This document shows positions 36,967 to 46,571 of a stretch of 64,000 bases of DNA, piece by piece (the stretch's first letter is position 1; each line of letters opens with the position of its first letter). This DNA is from Hymenobacter roseosalivarius DSM 11622 (GTDB lineage Bacteria; Bacteroidota; Bacteroidia; Cytophagales; Hymenobacteraceae): positions 96,661-160,660 of the forward strand of contig NZ_FWWW01000052.1 of the NCBI RefSeq assembly GCF_900176135.1. The letters run 5' to 3'. The translations under genes were made by a program, and so were the position numbers. The notes below the pieces were generated by a model that made no database searches, had not been told where the DNA came from, and saw nothing but the letters and a program-made list of their open reading frames with translations.

Positions 36967-37320
36967 TTAAGCTGAGAACGACGAGCCGCAGCCGCAAGTA
37001 CTTTTAGCTTGGGGGTTGTTGAAGACGAAGCCCCGAGCGTTCAGGCCGTCTTGGAAGTCAACCTCCATGCCCAGCACGTACATCGCGTGCTTCTTGTCCA
37101 TGATCAGGCGCAAACCGTCAAGGTCGTATACCTCATCATTGTCTTTGGCTTTGTCGAAGCCGAGCAGGTAGCTCATGCCGGAGCAGCCGCCGCCCTGCAC
37201 CCCGATGCGCAAGCCGTATTCGGTAGGCACCTTCTTTTCTTCAATGATATTTCTAACTTCTACCAAAGCCCGCGAGGTGAGGCTGATGGGAGCAGTTTTG
37301 GTTGAAACGGCCGTTGCCAT
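36967..37320 (-). CDS. HesB/IscA family iron-sulfur cluster carrier
   Basis: About 117 residues from the ATG at 37318-37320 (MATAVSTKTAPISL). An upstream in-frame start adds 11 non-conserved residues. It carries the three family cysteines: one in GVQGGGCSGMSYLL and two in the C-terminal CGCGSSF. IscA/ErpA/SufA-type proteins receive Fe-S clusters and pass them to apo-enzymes. It is probably monocistronic; a TATCTTTG -7-like element lies just upstream (37351-37358, reverse strand) without a good -33. Confidence 0.93.
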   Translation of the reverse strand: MATAVSTKTAPISLTSRALVEVRNIIEEKKVPTEYGLRIGVQGGGCSGMSYLLGFDKAKDNDEVYDLDGLRLIMDKKHAMYVLGMEVDFQDGLNARGFVFNNPQAKSTCGCGSSFSA

Positions 37321-37396
37321 AATGAGTTCGTGGTTAAGAGAAGACTGAAGCAAAGATACGAAGACCGTAGCATTCGTATAGGGATAGAACAGCCGG

Positions 37397-37426
37397 TTGG
37401 CTGGTCCGGTTCACTGGTTATCTTTG
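37397..37426 (+). promoter_or_regulatory. Promoter TTG-N19-TATCTTTG
   Basis: TTG at 37397-37399 and TATCTTTG at 37419-37426 with a 19-bp spacer match the Bacteroidota consensus. It points to the gene starting at 37516 and leaves a leader of about 80 nt. Confidence 0.7.
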
Positions 37427-37515
37427 CCCAAAGACCGCGCCAGTCGCTTGGTGGCGGTGGCCACTCCATCATCCATCCTTTATCATTTCGCCAAGCCTTC
37501 GCTTCGCAAGCCCAT

Positions 37516-38052
37516 ATGGATACTACCGCCTATATTTTCGAGCTGCTCAAAATTATTCTGCCTGCTGTTATCGTGGCTGGTTCGGTGTATCTGCTTATCA
37601 AGCAATACTTCGAGAAGGAACAGCAGCGCCGTCTGATTGAGCTGCGCTTGCAGAGCAGCAAAGAAACCCTACCTATCCGTTTGCAGGCCTACGAGCGGGT
37701 AACGCTGTTGCTGGAGCGAATTACCCCTAACAACATTTTGGTGCGCCTTAGCAGCGCCGGCCAAACGGCCCCCGAGTTTCACCGCCTCCTGCTCCAGGAG
37801 ATTCGAGCCGAGTTCGAGCACAACCTGTCCCAGCAGCTATATATGAGCCCCGACGCTTGGGACCACGTAAAGCAGGCCCGCGAAAACGTGCTGACGATGA
37901 TCAACAAAGCCTACCACGCCTTACCATCGCCCCAACAGGCCCGCGGCACCGAACTCGCCAAGCGTGTGCTGGAAACCCTGATTGCGCAGGAAGTAGACCC
38001 GACGGAGCGGGCGCTGAACGTAGTGAAGCGCGAGGCGGCAAGTTTATTTTAA
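37516..38052 (+). CDS. Conserved Bacteroidota membrane-anchored protein, unknown
   Basis: A 178-residue protein from the ATG at 37516; the upstream part of the frame is not coding in character. One N-terminal helix (IILPAVIVAGSVYLLI) is followed by a charged, helical, probably coiled-coil cytosolic region, e.g. EKEQQRRLIELRLQSSKE and PIRLQAYERVTLLLERI. It looks like a widely conserved Bacteroidota DUF. Function unknown. Its stop codon touches the start of a 28-bp palindrome shared with bshA. Confidence 0.8.
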   Translation: MDTTAYIFELLKIILPAVIVAGSVYLLIKQYFEKEQQRRLIELRLQSSKETLPIRLQAYERVTLLLERITPNNILVRLSSAGQTAPEFHRLLLQEIRAEFEHNLSQQLYMSPDAWDHVKQARENVLTMINKAYHALPSPQQARGTELAKRVLETLIAQEVDPTERALNVVKREAASLF

Positions 38053-38124
38053 GCTGGTTCGTTATTCATAAAAAAGCCCCCACGATATTCTTTGGTGGGC
38101 TTTTTTATGAATAACGAACCAGCT
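38052..38124. terminator. Bidirectional terminator with perfect 28-bp stem touching two stop codons
   Basis: Arms 38052-38079 and 38097-38124 are perfectly complementary and include an A6-GCCC and GGGC-T6 core. The left arm begins at the last base of the upstream TAA, and the right arm overlaps the bshA stop on the other strand. It would form the 3' end of both convergent transcripts. Confidence 0.92.
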
Positions 38125-39259
38125 ATACTGCGGCTAGCTGCGAATCAATGGCTCGCTGATAACACGCCTCGTACAGCGGGACAATCTTCTCCACCGCAAA
38201 CTCTTCGGCCCGCGCCCGCGCGTTGGCTTTAAAGGTAGGCAGGTTTTCATCGGCCAGAATAAAGAGCGCTTTCTCTACCATGTCGGCCACGTCGCCGACG
38301 GCGCTGGTAGTGCCGGTCACGCCGTCTACGTTGAGTTCAGGAATGCCCCCCGCGTTGGTACTGACGACGGGTACTTCGCAGGCCATGGCTTCTAGAGCAG
38401 CCAGACCAAAGCTTTCTTTCTCGGAAGGCATCAGGAATAAATCGCTGATACTGAGCACTTCCTCCACAGCCTCCAGCTTGCCCAAAAAACGAATGTCGCT
38501 GAGGTAGCCCGTTTCGCGGCAGAGCTTTTCGATGCGGGGCCGGTCGGGGCCGTCGCCGACGAGCAGGAGTTTGGCCGGAATCTGTTTGCGCACGCCCGCG
38601 AAGATGCGCACCACATCTTCGACCCGCTTTACGGAGCGAAAGTTCGAAGTGTGAATGAGTAGCTTTTCGCCTTCAGGCGCAATAGCCGCCTTGAAATGAG
38701 ACTTGTTCTGCTTCTTGAAGCGCTCCAGATTGATAAAGTTGGGAATCACTTCAATGTCTTTCTCAATGGCAAAGTACTGGTATGTCTCAGCCCGCAAATC
38801 AGCGGATACGGCTGTCACGCCATCCGATTGATTGATGCTGAAGGTAACGACCGGCTCGTAGCTGGCATCTTTGCCCACCAGAGTAATATCAGTGCCGTGC
38901 AGAGTCGTGATGATCGGGATCTGAATGCCTTTGGTGCGCAAAATCTGCTTGGCCATATAAGCTGCCGATGCGTGCGGAATGGCATAATGCACATGGAGCA
39001 CATCCAGTTTTTCGTGCTGCACGATGTCGACCATTTTGCTGGCTAAGGCCAGCTCATAGGGTGGGAACTGGAACAGCGGATACGGCGGCACATACACCTC
39101 ATGGTAGAAGAGGTTCTCGTTGAAAAAATCGAGGCGTACGGGCTGGCTGTACGTAATAAAGTGGATGCGGTGTCCTTTGAGAGCCAGGGCTTTACCTAGC
39201 TCCGTAGCAACTACGCCGGAACCTCCGAAAGTGGGATAACAAACAATGCCGATGTTCAT
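38123..39259 (-). CDS. bshA: N-acetyl-alpha-D-glucosaminyl L-malate synthase BshA
   Basis: A 378-residue GT4 enzyme that joins GlcNAc from UDP-GlcNAc to L-malate, the first step of bacillithiol synthesis. It begins [20 protein letters not shown], the usual BshA start, with THGTD-like [11 protein letters not shown] near residue 120, [12 protein letters not shown] in the donor domain, and [20 protein letters not shown] with the donor-binding E-x7-E. This pattern separates it from the surface-glycan GT4 genes. Bacillithiol replaces glutathione in many Bacteroidota. bshB and bshC are not in the window. Converges on the DUF gene at 37,516. Confidence 0.93.
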   Translation of the reverse strand: MNIGIVCYPTFGGSGVVATELGKALALKGHRIHFITYSQPVRLDFFNENLFYHEVYVPPYPLFQFPPYELALASKMVDIVQHEKLDVLHVHYAIPHASAAYMAKQILRTKGIQIPIITTLHGTDITLVGKDASYEPVVTFSINQSDGVTAVSADLRAETYQYFAIEKDIEVIPNFINLERFKKQNKSHFKAAIAPEGEKLLIHTSNFRSVKRVEDVVRIFAGVRKQIPAKLLLVGDGPDRPRIEKLCRETGYLSDIRFLGKLEAVEEVLSISDLFLMPSEKESFGLAALEAMACEVPVVSTNAGGIPELNVDGVTGTTSAVGDVADMVEKALFILADENLPTFKANARARAEEFAVEKIVPLYEACYQRAIDSQLAAV

Positions 39260-39270
39260 GGTAGGGGGAT

Positions 39271-39361
39271 GTAGCGCGAGCTTTCAGCTCGCGTTTCGTT
39301 GCGGCCAGGGAAGGTAGCGCGAACCGGAAGCTTGGCCTTGCCGTCCTCCGGTTCGCGCTAC
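39271..39361. repeat. Two hairpin repeats upstream of bshA
   Basis: A short stem CGCGAGCT/AGCTCGCG near 39,272-39,293 is followed by a 15-bp perfect inverted repeat, GTAGCGCGAACCGGA at 39314-39328 and its complement at 39347-39361. Both share GTAGCGCGA, so they may be related repeat units. Confidence 0.7.
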
Positions 39362-39479
39362 AGAATAACGGTGCTCCAAGCCAGGCTTGAGGTTGCACAA
39401 AAAAAAGCGGTAAGCCATCTTTCGGATGTCTTACCGCCAAATACGGGTCAGAAGTTGCGCGAAAAGAACGGACAACGGG

Positions 39480-42452
39480 TCATGTCTTGGAAATGCTTTT
39501 GTTGAAGGACTTATAAATAACGTCGTGGATGCGTGTGCGGACGTTATTTTGAATCAATTTGTTGTTGCCCGCGTCAGGGTACACCCGATTGGAAAGAAAG
39601 ATGTAGACGATTTTGTTTTCAGGATCGAGCCATACGCAGGTACCCGTGAAGCCAGTGTGGCCAAAAGTAGCCGGCGGCGCCATGCTCGATGTTGGGCCCT
39701 GACCTGGTCCTTTCTCAGGAGTGCCGTGGTCCCAGCCCAGCCCACGACGGTTGCCAGCTATCTGCGGCCGCGAAAACTCCGTCACGACGGGCGACTGAAA
39801 ATAGCGCGACCCACCGTAACGGCCATTTTGCAGGTTCATCTGCATCAGAACGGCCAGATCATTGGAATTAGCAAATAAGCCCGCGTGCCCGCCCACGCCA
39901 CCCACGATGGCCGCGCCCTGGTCATGCACCGAGCCGCGGAGCTCGGAACGACGGTAGTAGGTGTCCTTTTCGGTGGGCGCGATGCAGGAGCTGGGAAACC
40001 GCTGCAACGGATTATAAGTCATGGTATTCAGCCCCAGCGGCTGATAAAAATTCTTTGCCAGAAACTGCTCAATGGGCTGGTTCAACAGCTTCTCACACAG
40101 GCGCTTCACTATCACGAAGGTCAGGTCGCTGTACTCCAGGGGGTATTTACCCTTTACCTTAGGCAGCAAACCAGAGCGCATCGTCCAGACCCAAACGGAA
40201 TCGTCGGCGGTCTTCAGGCTGTACGTGCCGGGCACCACTTCATTGGGGAAATCAGCCGAGCGGGTGCTGGCGTAGAACGTAGGCTTGAGGCCGGTTTTGG
40301 TGACCGTGCGCTCCCACATCGGAATACCTGCCTTGAGGCCCGCCTGGTGCAGCAGCAGGTCGCGCACAATGATGTCTTTTTTGTTGGTAGTACGCAGCTC
40401 AGGCAAATACGCCGATACTTTCTCATCGAGGTTAAGTTTGCCTTGGTCTTTCAGGTACATGGCCGCCTGCAAGGTGCCTGCTACTTTTGTCACCGAGGCC
40501 AAGTCATAAAGCGTGCTGCTATTTACTGGCTGGGTTCGCTCGTAGGTATTGAAGCCGTAGCTTTTATCGAAAATTACGGCACCATTCTTCGCTACCAGCA
40601 CCTGGCAGCCCGGAGCAGCGGCGTAAGCCACCGTTTCAAGGGCGATATTATCTATCTGGGCCAAAACACGGGAGTCCAGGCCTTCGCTTTCCGGCGTAGC
40701 GTAGCGCAGGCGGTTAAAGTTGGGCGTTGGCAGGCCAGTGCTTGCTTTGAGCGTAGGCGACACGGTAACTGGCAGCCGCCCCTTCGCTGAAAGTGCCCCA
40801 AAGAGTACCTGAGGTACCACGAGCTGGGAAGGGTAATTGTCCTCGTAGCCGCAGACCAAGGTTCGGGCTGATTCTAAGTACTTCAGCGCGTAGGCGTTAC
40901 CCATTGCTACTACTACCGTTTTCACACGGGGGTTGGCCTGAAGCTGCTGAATAAACTTCAGCGCTCCGTCGCCCAGGCCGTACTTATGTACGGGCGTACT
41001 ATTCATGCCGTGTAGGCTGACAACCACCGTATTGTAGGGCCCTAGCCGCGACAGGATACGGGCATACGTGGAGTCGGGGGCGTAGCGGTTGGGCACTGAG
41101 TAAACCGTTCCTCCCTGATACTTATTTATCAGGGTAGCGTAGGTAGTGCCTGTGGGTGCCCCGATAGTGACGGAAGCGATACGCAGGGTATCCAAACGAT
41201 GAAAAGGCAACAGATTGTCCTGGTTCTTGACCACCGTCACGGCGTGCTCGTACAGCTGTTGCTGCACCATGCGGCTTAAAGGCCGGTTCAGGCTGGTCAT
41301 CAGATTAGTAAGGTCGATGGGTTGGTAGCGATTAAGCCCCGCCCAATACTTAGCCCGCAGAATCTTACGCACGCGGTACTCCAGGTCAGCGGGCTGAATT
41401 TTGCCCCCCGCGATGGCTTCGCGAATTCTTTGCAGCGCTACGGGCACATCTTCGGAGAAGAGTAGAACATCATTGCCAGCGGCCAAGGCCAGGGCATCTA
41501 CTTCCCCCGGCTTATACAGGTTCGAGACGCTCTTCATATTCAGTGCATCGGTGAAAACCAGCCCTCTATAAGCCATTTTCTCCTTGAGCAAGCCTGTTAC
41601 AAGATTGTACGACAGAGTCGTGGTCTGAGTGCGCAGCGTATCGAAGAGCGGCATGTATAAGTGGGCCACCATCACGCCCATCACTCCCGCGTCGAAGGAC
41701 TGCTGAAAGGGATATAAGTCAACGTTGGTAAGCCGGGCCATATCGGTATTCACCACCGGTAGCGCCACATGCGAATCCGTATCCGTATCACCGTGGCCGG
41801 GGAAGTGCTTGGCTACGGCAATGATGCCGTGGTCCTGCAAGCCCCGGATATACGCCACGCCGCGCTTGGCAACCTGCTCTTTATCTTCCCCAAAAGAGCG
41901 GTTACCAATGACCGGATTGTCAGGGTTAGAATTGACGTCGATAACCGGCGAGAAGCTTACGTGGACGCCCAGCGCCTTCATGTTGAGCGCAATTTCACGG
42001 CCCATCTGGTACACGTACTGGTCGTCGTCCATGGCGCCCAGGGTCATGGCCTTGGCGAAATGCATGGAGCTGTCGAGGCGCATATCGAGGCCCCACTCAG
42101 CATCCATCGCGATGAGCAAGGGTAGCTTCGCCAGCCGTTGATAACGATTGGTAAGGGCAGCTTGGCGGCGCGGGCCACCCTGCAAAAACATTAGCCCCCC
42201 AATATGATAGGTACGTACCAACTCCTCAATCTGGAGTACGTGTTTGCGGTCCTTATTGGAGTAGGCTGCTACCATAAAGAGCTGGCCCAGGCGCTGATCG
42301 GGAGTGAGCGAGCTATACACGCTGTCCACCCAGCTCTGCTCGGCCGGCGACATGGGGCGTACGTCTTTGTCAATCGGAGACGAAGACGAAATGATCAGTC
42401 CCGTTATGGCCAGCAATAGCAGCAAAAGTCTAATCGAATAATCCTTGAGCAT
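39480..42452 (-). CDS. Glycoside hydrolase family 3 / beta-lactamase-fold fusion
   Basis: About 990 residues from the ATG at 42450-42452 (signal-like MLKDYSIRLLLLLLAITGL); an earlier in-frame start gives a poor N-terminus. The first ~370 residues are a NagZ-like GH3 domain with KHFPGHGDTDTDSH, which holds the catalytic Asp/His loop of beta-N-acetylglucosaminidases. A GH3 C-terminal domain follows. The last ~400 residues have a serine-hydrolase fold: SVTKVAG (SxxK), YSDLTF (YxN-like) and HTGFTGT (HTG). This two-enzyme layout is known in Bacteroidota and fits peptidoglycan or muropeptide recycling at the cell surface. Actual substrates are not shown. Confidence 0.92.
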   Translation of the reverse strand: MLKDYSIRLLLLLLAITGLIISSSSPIDKDVRPMSPAEQSWVDSVYSSLTPDQRLGQLFMVAAYSNKDRKHVLQIEELVRTYHIGGLMFLQGGPRRQAALTNRYQRLAKLPLLIAMDAEWGLDMRLDSSMHFAKAMTLGAMDDDQYVYQMGREIALNMKALGVHVSFSPVIDVNSNPDNPVIGNRSFGEDKEQVAKRGVAYIRGLQDHGIIAVAKHFPGHGDTDTDSHVALPVVNTDMARLTNVDLYPFQQSFDAGVMGVMVAHLYMPLFDTLRTQTTTLSYNLVTGLLKEKMAYRGLVFTDALNMKSVSNLYKPGEVDALALAAGNDVLLFSEDVPVALQRIREAIAGGKIQPADLEYRVRKILRAKYWAGLNRYQPIDLTNLMTSLNRPLSRMVQQQLYEHAVTVVKNQDNLLPFHRLDTLRIASVTIGAPTGTTYATLINKYQGGTVYSVPNRYAPDSTYARILSRLGPYNTVVVSLHGMNSTPVHKYGLGDGALKFIQQLQANPRVKTVVVAMGNAYALKYLESARTLVCGYEDNYPSQLVVPQVLFGALSAKGRLPVTVSPTLKASTGLPTPNFNRLRYATPESEGLDSRVLAQIDNIALETVAYAAAPGCQVLVAKNGAVIFDKSYGFNTYERTQPVNSSTLYDLASVTKVAGTLQAAMYLKDQGKLNLDEKVSAYLPELRTTNKKDIIVRDLLLHQAGLKAGIPMWERTVTKTGLKPTFYASTRSADFPNEVVPGTYSLKTADDSVWVWTMRSGLLPKVKGKYPLEYSDLTFVIVKRLCEKLLNQPIEQFLAKNFYQPLGLNTMTYNPLQRFPSSCIAPTEKDTYYRRSELRGSVHDQGAAIVGGVGGHAGLFANSNDLAVLMQMNLQNGRYGGSRYFQSPVVTEFSRPQIAGNRRGLGWDHGTPEKGPGQGPTSSMAPPATFGHTGFTGTCVWLDPENKIVYIFLSNRVYPDAGNNKLIQNNVRTRIHDVIYKSFNKSISKT

Positions 42453-42477
42453 CGGCTCTGCTGGTGTGGTCGTAACG

Positions 42478-42508
42478 TTGAAAACGAGCGGAATTAGCCC
42501 TACTTTTG
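42478..42508 (+). promoter_or_regulatory. Candidate promoter TTG-N20-TACTTTTG upstream of mutL
   Basis: TTG at 42478-42480 and TACTTTTG at 42501-42508 with a 20-bp spacer. It would give a leader of about 220 nt before the mutL ATG at 42737. It sits in the divergent gap with the GH3 fusion gene. Confidence 0.55.
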
Positions 42509-42736
42509 TCCCCTTCAGAAAGCAATAGCGAGGGGGGCTGTAGTCGTTTTGGCTGACCCAGGGCACCCGGTTTTCGCACTGCTTAGGTAGCTGGTTCGGC
42601 AGCCGAGGCCAGGGCTGCACAAACCAAATTTGACCGCGAACTTACGGATAATTTCCCGGCCTTGATCGGTTTCGGCGGTATTCAGGCCCTTTTTACTTCT
42701 GTTAACTTCTTTCTTAACCCCCTCAGTTCCCGGTCG

Positions 42737-44671
42737 ATGGCGGACGTGATTCAATTGCTTCCCGAATACCTCGCTAACCAAATCGCGGCCGGCGAGGTGG
42801 TGCAGCGCCCTGCTTCCGTGGTAAAAGAATTGCTGGAAAACGCCGTGGACGCGGGCGCTTCGCAGGTGCAGCTGATTATCAAGGATGCCGGTAAGCAGCT
42901 CGTACAAGTGGTAGACAACGGCGCTGGGATGTCGCCGACCGATGCCCGCATGAGCCTAGAACGTCATGCTACGAGCAAGATTCGTTCCACTGAGGATTTG
43001 TTTCGAATTCGCACCCTCGGCTTCCGGGGCGAGGCGCTGGCTTCTATCGCGGCCGTAGCTCAGCTGGAATTGCGCACCAAACAGCGCGAGTACGATACGG
43101 GTACGCTGTTATTAGTAGAAGGCTCGCAGGTAATGAGCCAGCAGCCCGTGGCCTGTCCCGATGGCACCAGCATCGCGGTCAAGAATCTTTTTTATAACGT
43201 GCCGGCCCGGCGTAACTTTCTGAAAAGCAACGCTGTAGAGATGCGCCATATTCTGGACGAGTTCCAGCATGTGGCGTTAGCAAATCCGCAGACAACATTT
43301 TCGCTTTATCAGAATGAGCTGGAGGTGTTCAATCTGCCGGCCGGTAAGCTAAGCCAGCGCATCGTGGCCTTGCTGGGCAACGGCTATAAGGAGCAGCTGG
43401 CGGCCTGTGAGGAGGTGACGCCGTTTATAACCGTCAAGGGGTTTATTGGTAAGCCCGAATCGGCGAAGAAAAGCCGGGGCGACCAGTTCTTTTTCGTGAA
43501 CAACCGATTCATCCGCTCGGCTTACCTCAACCACGCCGTGTTGGCGGCCTACGAGGGCCTGTTGCCCCGTGACACTCATCCGTTTTACGTCTTGTTTCTG
43601 GAGCTTGATCCCAAGACCATCGACATCAACGTGCACCCGACCAAGACCGAAATCAAGTTTGAGGACGAGAAAACGGTGTACGCCATCGTGCGGGCCGCCG
43701 TGAAGCAGTCACTGGGGATTCATAACATGGCGCCGTCGCTGGACTTTGAGGGCGATGTTAACTTTGCTCCCATACGGCCGCTGCGCACTTCCGGCGCCAG
43801 CCACAATTCCTTTTCCGACGAATACCGCCCCGATGCGCTGTCTGCGGCCGCTGCTCAGGCAGCCTCACCTTCCCCGCGCGAACGGCAACCCGACCGATTT
43901 GCCCCCCAGGATCGGAATTTGCCCCCCAGGCCTACCGATCAGGCCAAGCGGGATTTGGAAGACTTTTACCGCTCGCTCGGCCAGTCGGCTCGGCCTGATA
44001 TAGAAGCTGAAGCTACCGACATGCTGCCGCCCTCAGATGATGAGCTAGCATTGGTAGAGACTGCCAGCCCCGAGTTGCCGTTGCGCGAAAACCAGGCAGG
44101 ACCAGGGAGCAAGGTTATTCAGGTGCATCAGCAGTACGTGCTGGTACCGGTAAAATCGGGAGTGATGCTCATTGACCAGCTGGCCGCCCGCGAGCGAATT
44201 CTGTATGAGCAGTACGCCCAGGCGCTGGAGCGGGAAAGCGGCGCGTCGCAAACCTTGCTTTTCCCGCGCACCGTCACGTTTTCGCCCGCTGATTTTGCTG
44301 TGCTGCGCGAAGTTACCGATGCGTTGCACGCATTAGGCTTTCGGTTCACGGAATTTGGCCCCCACACCATTGCCGTGGAAGGCATCCCGGCCGACGTGCC
44401 CGCCCGCGACGAGAAGGAGCTATTTGAAGGCCTGATTGAGCAGTTTCGGACCCACGCTGGCCCCGTGAAGCTGAATAGGCGCGAGCAAGTGGCCCGCGCT
44501 TTGGCTCGGCGCGTAGCCGCCAGCGCCGCCAGCGCCCGCTTATCGGAAGTAGAAATGAACGCCCTCGTCGATCGGCTTTTTGCCTGCGCCGTGCCGGGCT
44601 ACACCCCCGACGGCCGCAAAACCCTGGTGCTTTTGGAGCTTGACCAATTGCAGGGCTTCTTTACTCGCTAA
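42737..44671 (+). CDS. mutL: DNA mismatch repair protein MutL
   Basis: A 644-residue protein from the ATG at 42737 (MADVIQLLPEYLANQIAAGE). The GHL ATPase motifs are ELLENAVDAGAS near residue 31, DNGAGM near residue 60 and GFRGEALASI near residue 95. The middle linker is Pro/Ala-rich and variable. In the C-terminal domain the endonuclease motif reads DQLAARERILYE, with Leu in the place of the usual His in DQHAxxE, and the end is ACAVPGYTPDGRKTL. MutL links MutS to strand incision. Whether this variant keeps metal-dependent nicking is uncertain. Confidence 0.95.
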   Translation: MADVIQLLPEYLANQIAAGEVVQRPASVVKELLENAVDAGASQVQLIIKDAGKQLVQVVDNGAGMSPTDARMSLERHATSKIRSTEDLFRIRTLGFRGEALASIAAVAQLELRTKQREYDTGTLLLVEGSQVMSQQPVACPDGTSIAVKNLFYNVPARRNFLKSNAVEMRHILDEFQHVALANPQTTFSLYQNELEVFNLPAGKLSQRIVALLGNGYKEQLAACEEVTPFITVKGFIGKPESAKKSRGDQFFFVNNRFIRSAYLNHAVLAAYEGLLPRDTHPFYVLFLELDPKTIDINVHPTKTEIKFEDEKTVYAIVRAAVKQSLGIHNMAPSLDFEGDVNFAPIRPLRTSGASHNSFSDEYRPDALSAAAAQAASPSPRERQPDRFAPQDRNLPPRPTDQAKRDLEDFYRSLGQSARPDIEAEATDMLPPSDDELALVETASPELPLRENQAGPGSKVIQVHQQYVLVPVKSGVMLIDQLAARERILYEQYAQALERESGASQTLLFPRTVTFSPADFAVLREVTDALHALGFRFTEFGPHTIAVEGIPADVPARDEKELFEGLIEQFRTHAGPVKLNRREQVARALARRVAASAASARLSEVEMNALVDRLFACAVPGYTPDGRKTLVLLELDQLQGFFTR

Positions 44672-44809
44672 GCAAGTAAATTACGCCGCTTTCAGGCTGG
44701 TTATCGTTTCTGACGATAATGCCGTTTAAGCCGTAATAATCTGCCTGACTCTAGCCGCAGTTAGCTGTTATTAGCAGCGTAACTTATTTCATCTGCCTTC
44801 CCTCGCTTC

Positions 44810-45586
44810 ATGTTCAATCTGACTCCTACAGTTCGTATTCTGCTGTTTATAAATATTGGCGTTTTTCTGCTTGCCACGCAACTGGGGCTGGGGTTTCTGG
44901 CTTTGTATCCAGTTGGCTCGCAAAGCTTTCAGCCCTGGCAGTTTCTTACTTATATGTTCATGCACGGCGGCCTGGGTCATATTTTTGGCAATATGTTCGG
45001 CCTGATTTCTTTCGGCCCGCTGCTGGAGCAGCGTTGGGGCGCACAGCGTTTCCTAACATTCTGGTTGGTTTGCGGTATTGGGGCCGGTATTCTCTATTCG
45101 GGGGTGCGGTTTTATGAGTTGAATAAAATGAGTGAAGCGCGGCTGGCGTTTCAGCAGGCACCTTCCGGCGTGGCCTTCGCCGACTTCTTCCGCGACAATG
45201 CTCCCGAGGCGCGGGGCTTTGAAGTGGTAGCCTCCGCTCTTCAGCGCAACCCTAACGATGCGGGCCTGATTGCCTCCGCCAATGAAACCATCAATGCCAT
45301 CTACGGGCGCAGCTTCAACTCGCCGATGGTGGGTGCCTCGGGCGCGCTGTTCGGCATTCTGTTCGCCTTCGCGTATCTGTTCCCGAATACGGAGCTGATG
45401 CTCCTATTCTTTCCTTTTCCAATCAAGGCAAAATATTTCGTCGCGCTGTATGGCCTCTATGAGCTTTATTCAGGCTTCAAGCGGGTGCCAGGCGACAATG
45501 TGGCGCACTTCGCCCACTTGGGCGGAATATTGATTGGGTTCATTTTGTTGAAACTCTGGGAGCGAAACCGCACTCGGATGTACTAG
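44810..45586 (+). CDS. Rhomboid family intramembrane serine protease, with large loop insertion
   Basis: A 258-residue membrane protein. The pattern FMHGGLGHIFGNMFGL gives the HGxxH-N block, MVGASGALFGILF gives the catalytic Ser (GxSG), and NVAHFAHLGGILIGF the catalytic His. About 75 residues between helices 3 and 4 (from ~FYELNKMSEARLAF to the GASG motif) are soluble and not typical of compact rhomboids. It is followed 27 bp later by a second rhomboid gene. The pair may cut different membrane proteins or act together; substrates unknown. Confidence 0.92.
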   Translation: MFNLTPTVRILLFINIGVFLLATQLGLGFLALYPVGSQSFQPWQFLTYMFMHGGLGHIFGNMFGLISFGPLLEQRWGAQRFLTFWLVCGIGAGILYSGVRFYELNKMSEARLAFQQAPSGVAFADFFRDNAPEARGFEVVASALQRNPNDAGLIASANETINAIYGRSFNSPMVGASGALFGILFAFAYLFPNTELMLLFFPFPIKAKYFVALYGLYELYSGFKRVPGDNVAHFAHLGGILIGFILLKLWERNRTRMY

Positions 45587-45613
45587 TAATGGCTAACACC
45601 TGCTGCGTTTTTC

Positions 45614-46507
45614 ATGAGTATTGTAAACGATATCCGCACCGCCTTCAGCCGCCGCGACAACGCCTTGAACCAGCTTCTGCTGATTAATATCCTGGTGTTC
45701 GTCGTGCTGATTCTAATCAAGGCAGTGACGTTTTTGGCTGGCGGCTCCGGCATTTATGAAAGCATCGTGCGCCTGTTCAGTCTACCCGCCGACCTGGGCG
45801 CATTGGCGCGCCGGCCCTGGTCGGTGCTGACGTATGCCTTTCTGCACCAAGGTTTTCTGCATATCATTTTTAATCTGCTAAACCTGTATTGGTTTGGCTC
45901 TTTGGTGCGCGAGTACCTCGGCGACCGGAAGCTGGTGAGCCTCTATATTCTGGGGGCGCTGGCTGGGGCGGCGCTTTTTCTGCTGGCGTATAATCTGGTA
46001 CCTGCTTACCGCAATGGGCCGTTGGCCGAAGTGCTGGGCGCGTCCGGGGCGGTTACGGCTATTATCGTAGCCGCTGCCACCCTGCTGCCGGATTATACTT
46101 TCAATCTGATCCTGATTGGCCCGGTCAAGATTAAATACATCGCCATCGTCATCGTGATTATTTCTCTGGCCGGCATTGATGGTGGCAATGCGGGGGGCGA
46201 AATCGCGCACATTGGCGGAGCAATCTTTGGCTTTAGCTTTATTAAGCTGCTCCAGCGCGGAACCGATCTGGGCCGCCCCGTGCAGGCCACCGGCGACTGG
46301 TTTGGGGGGCTTTTTAGTGGCCGCCCGCGCCTACGCGTCACGCACCGTAGCCGCCCCACCGAGCCCGCCACCACTGCCCGCAAAGGCGGCGTTGTCAAGC
46401 CCGAACAAGACGAGATTGACGTGATTCTAGACAAAATTTCCCGCTCCGGCTACGAGAGCTTGTCGAAGGATGAAAAGCAAAAACTATTTCGGGCCAGCCA
46501 GAAATAA
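45614..46507 (+). CDS. Rhomboid family intramembrane serine protease, C-terminal tail
   Basis: A 297-residue rhomboid with FLHQGFLHIIFNLLNLYWF (H..H-N block), LGASGAVTAII (catalytic Ser) and GGEIAHIGGAIFGF (catalytic His). After the last helix it has a ~75-residue cytosolic tail ending in EQDEIDVILDKISRSGYE and SLSKDEKQKL, a conserved C-terminal element seen in Bacteroidota rhomboids. It starts 27 bp after the upstream rhomboid gene, and a strong terminator follows about 65 bp after its stop, so the two form an operon. Confidence 0.92.
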   Translation: MSIVNDIRTAFSRRDNALNQLLLINILVFVVLILIKAVTFLAGGSGIYESIVRLFSLPADLGALARRPWSVLTYAFLHQGFLHIIFNLLNLYWFGSLVREYLGDRKLVSLYILGALAGAALFLLAYNLVPAYRNGPLAEVLGASGAVTAIIVAAATLLPDYTFNLILIGPVKIKYIAIVIVIISLAGIDGGNAGGEIAHIGGAIFGFSFIKLLQRGTDLGRPVQATGDWFGGLFSGRPRLRVTHRSRPTEPATTARKGGVVKPEQDEIDVILDKISRSGYESLSKDEKQKLFRASQK

Positions 46508-46571
46508 CCTCGCGTGCCTTCTTAGCCAAAGTATCTGTCATGCTTCGCGCCGCTCTGCATGGCACGCAATA

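Noticed and set aside
39480..42452. Two separate genes for GH3 and beta-lactamase-fold proteins
   Set aside because: The frame is continuous with no stop or shift, and the two-domain layout is known in the phylum.
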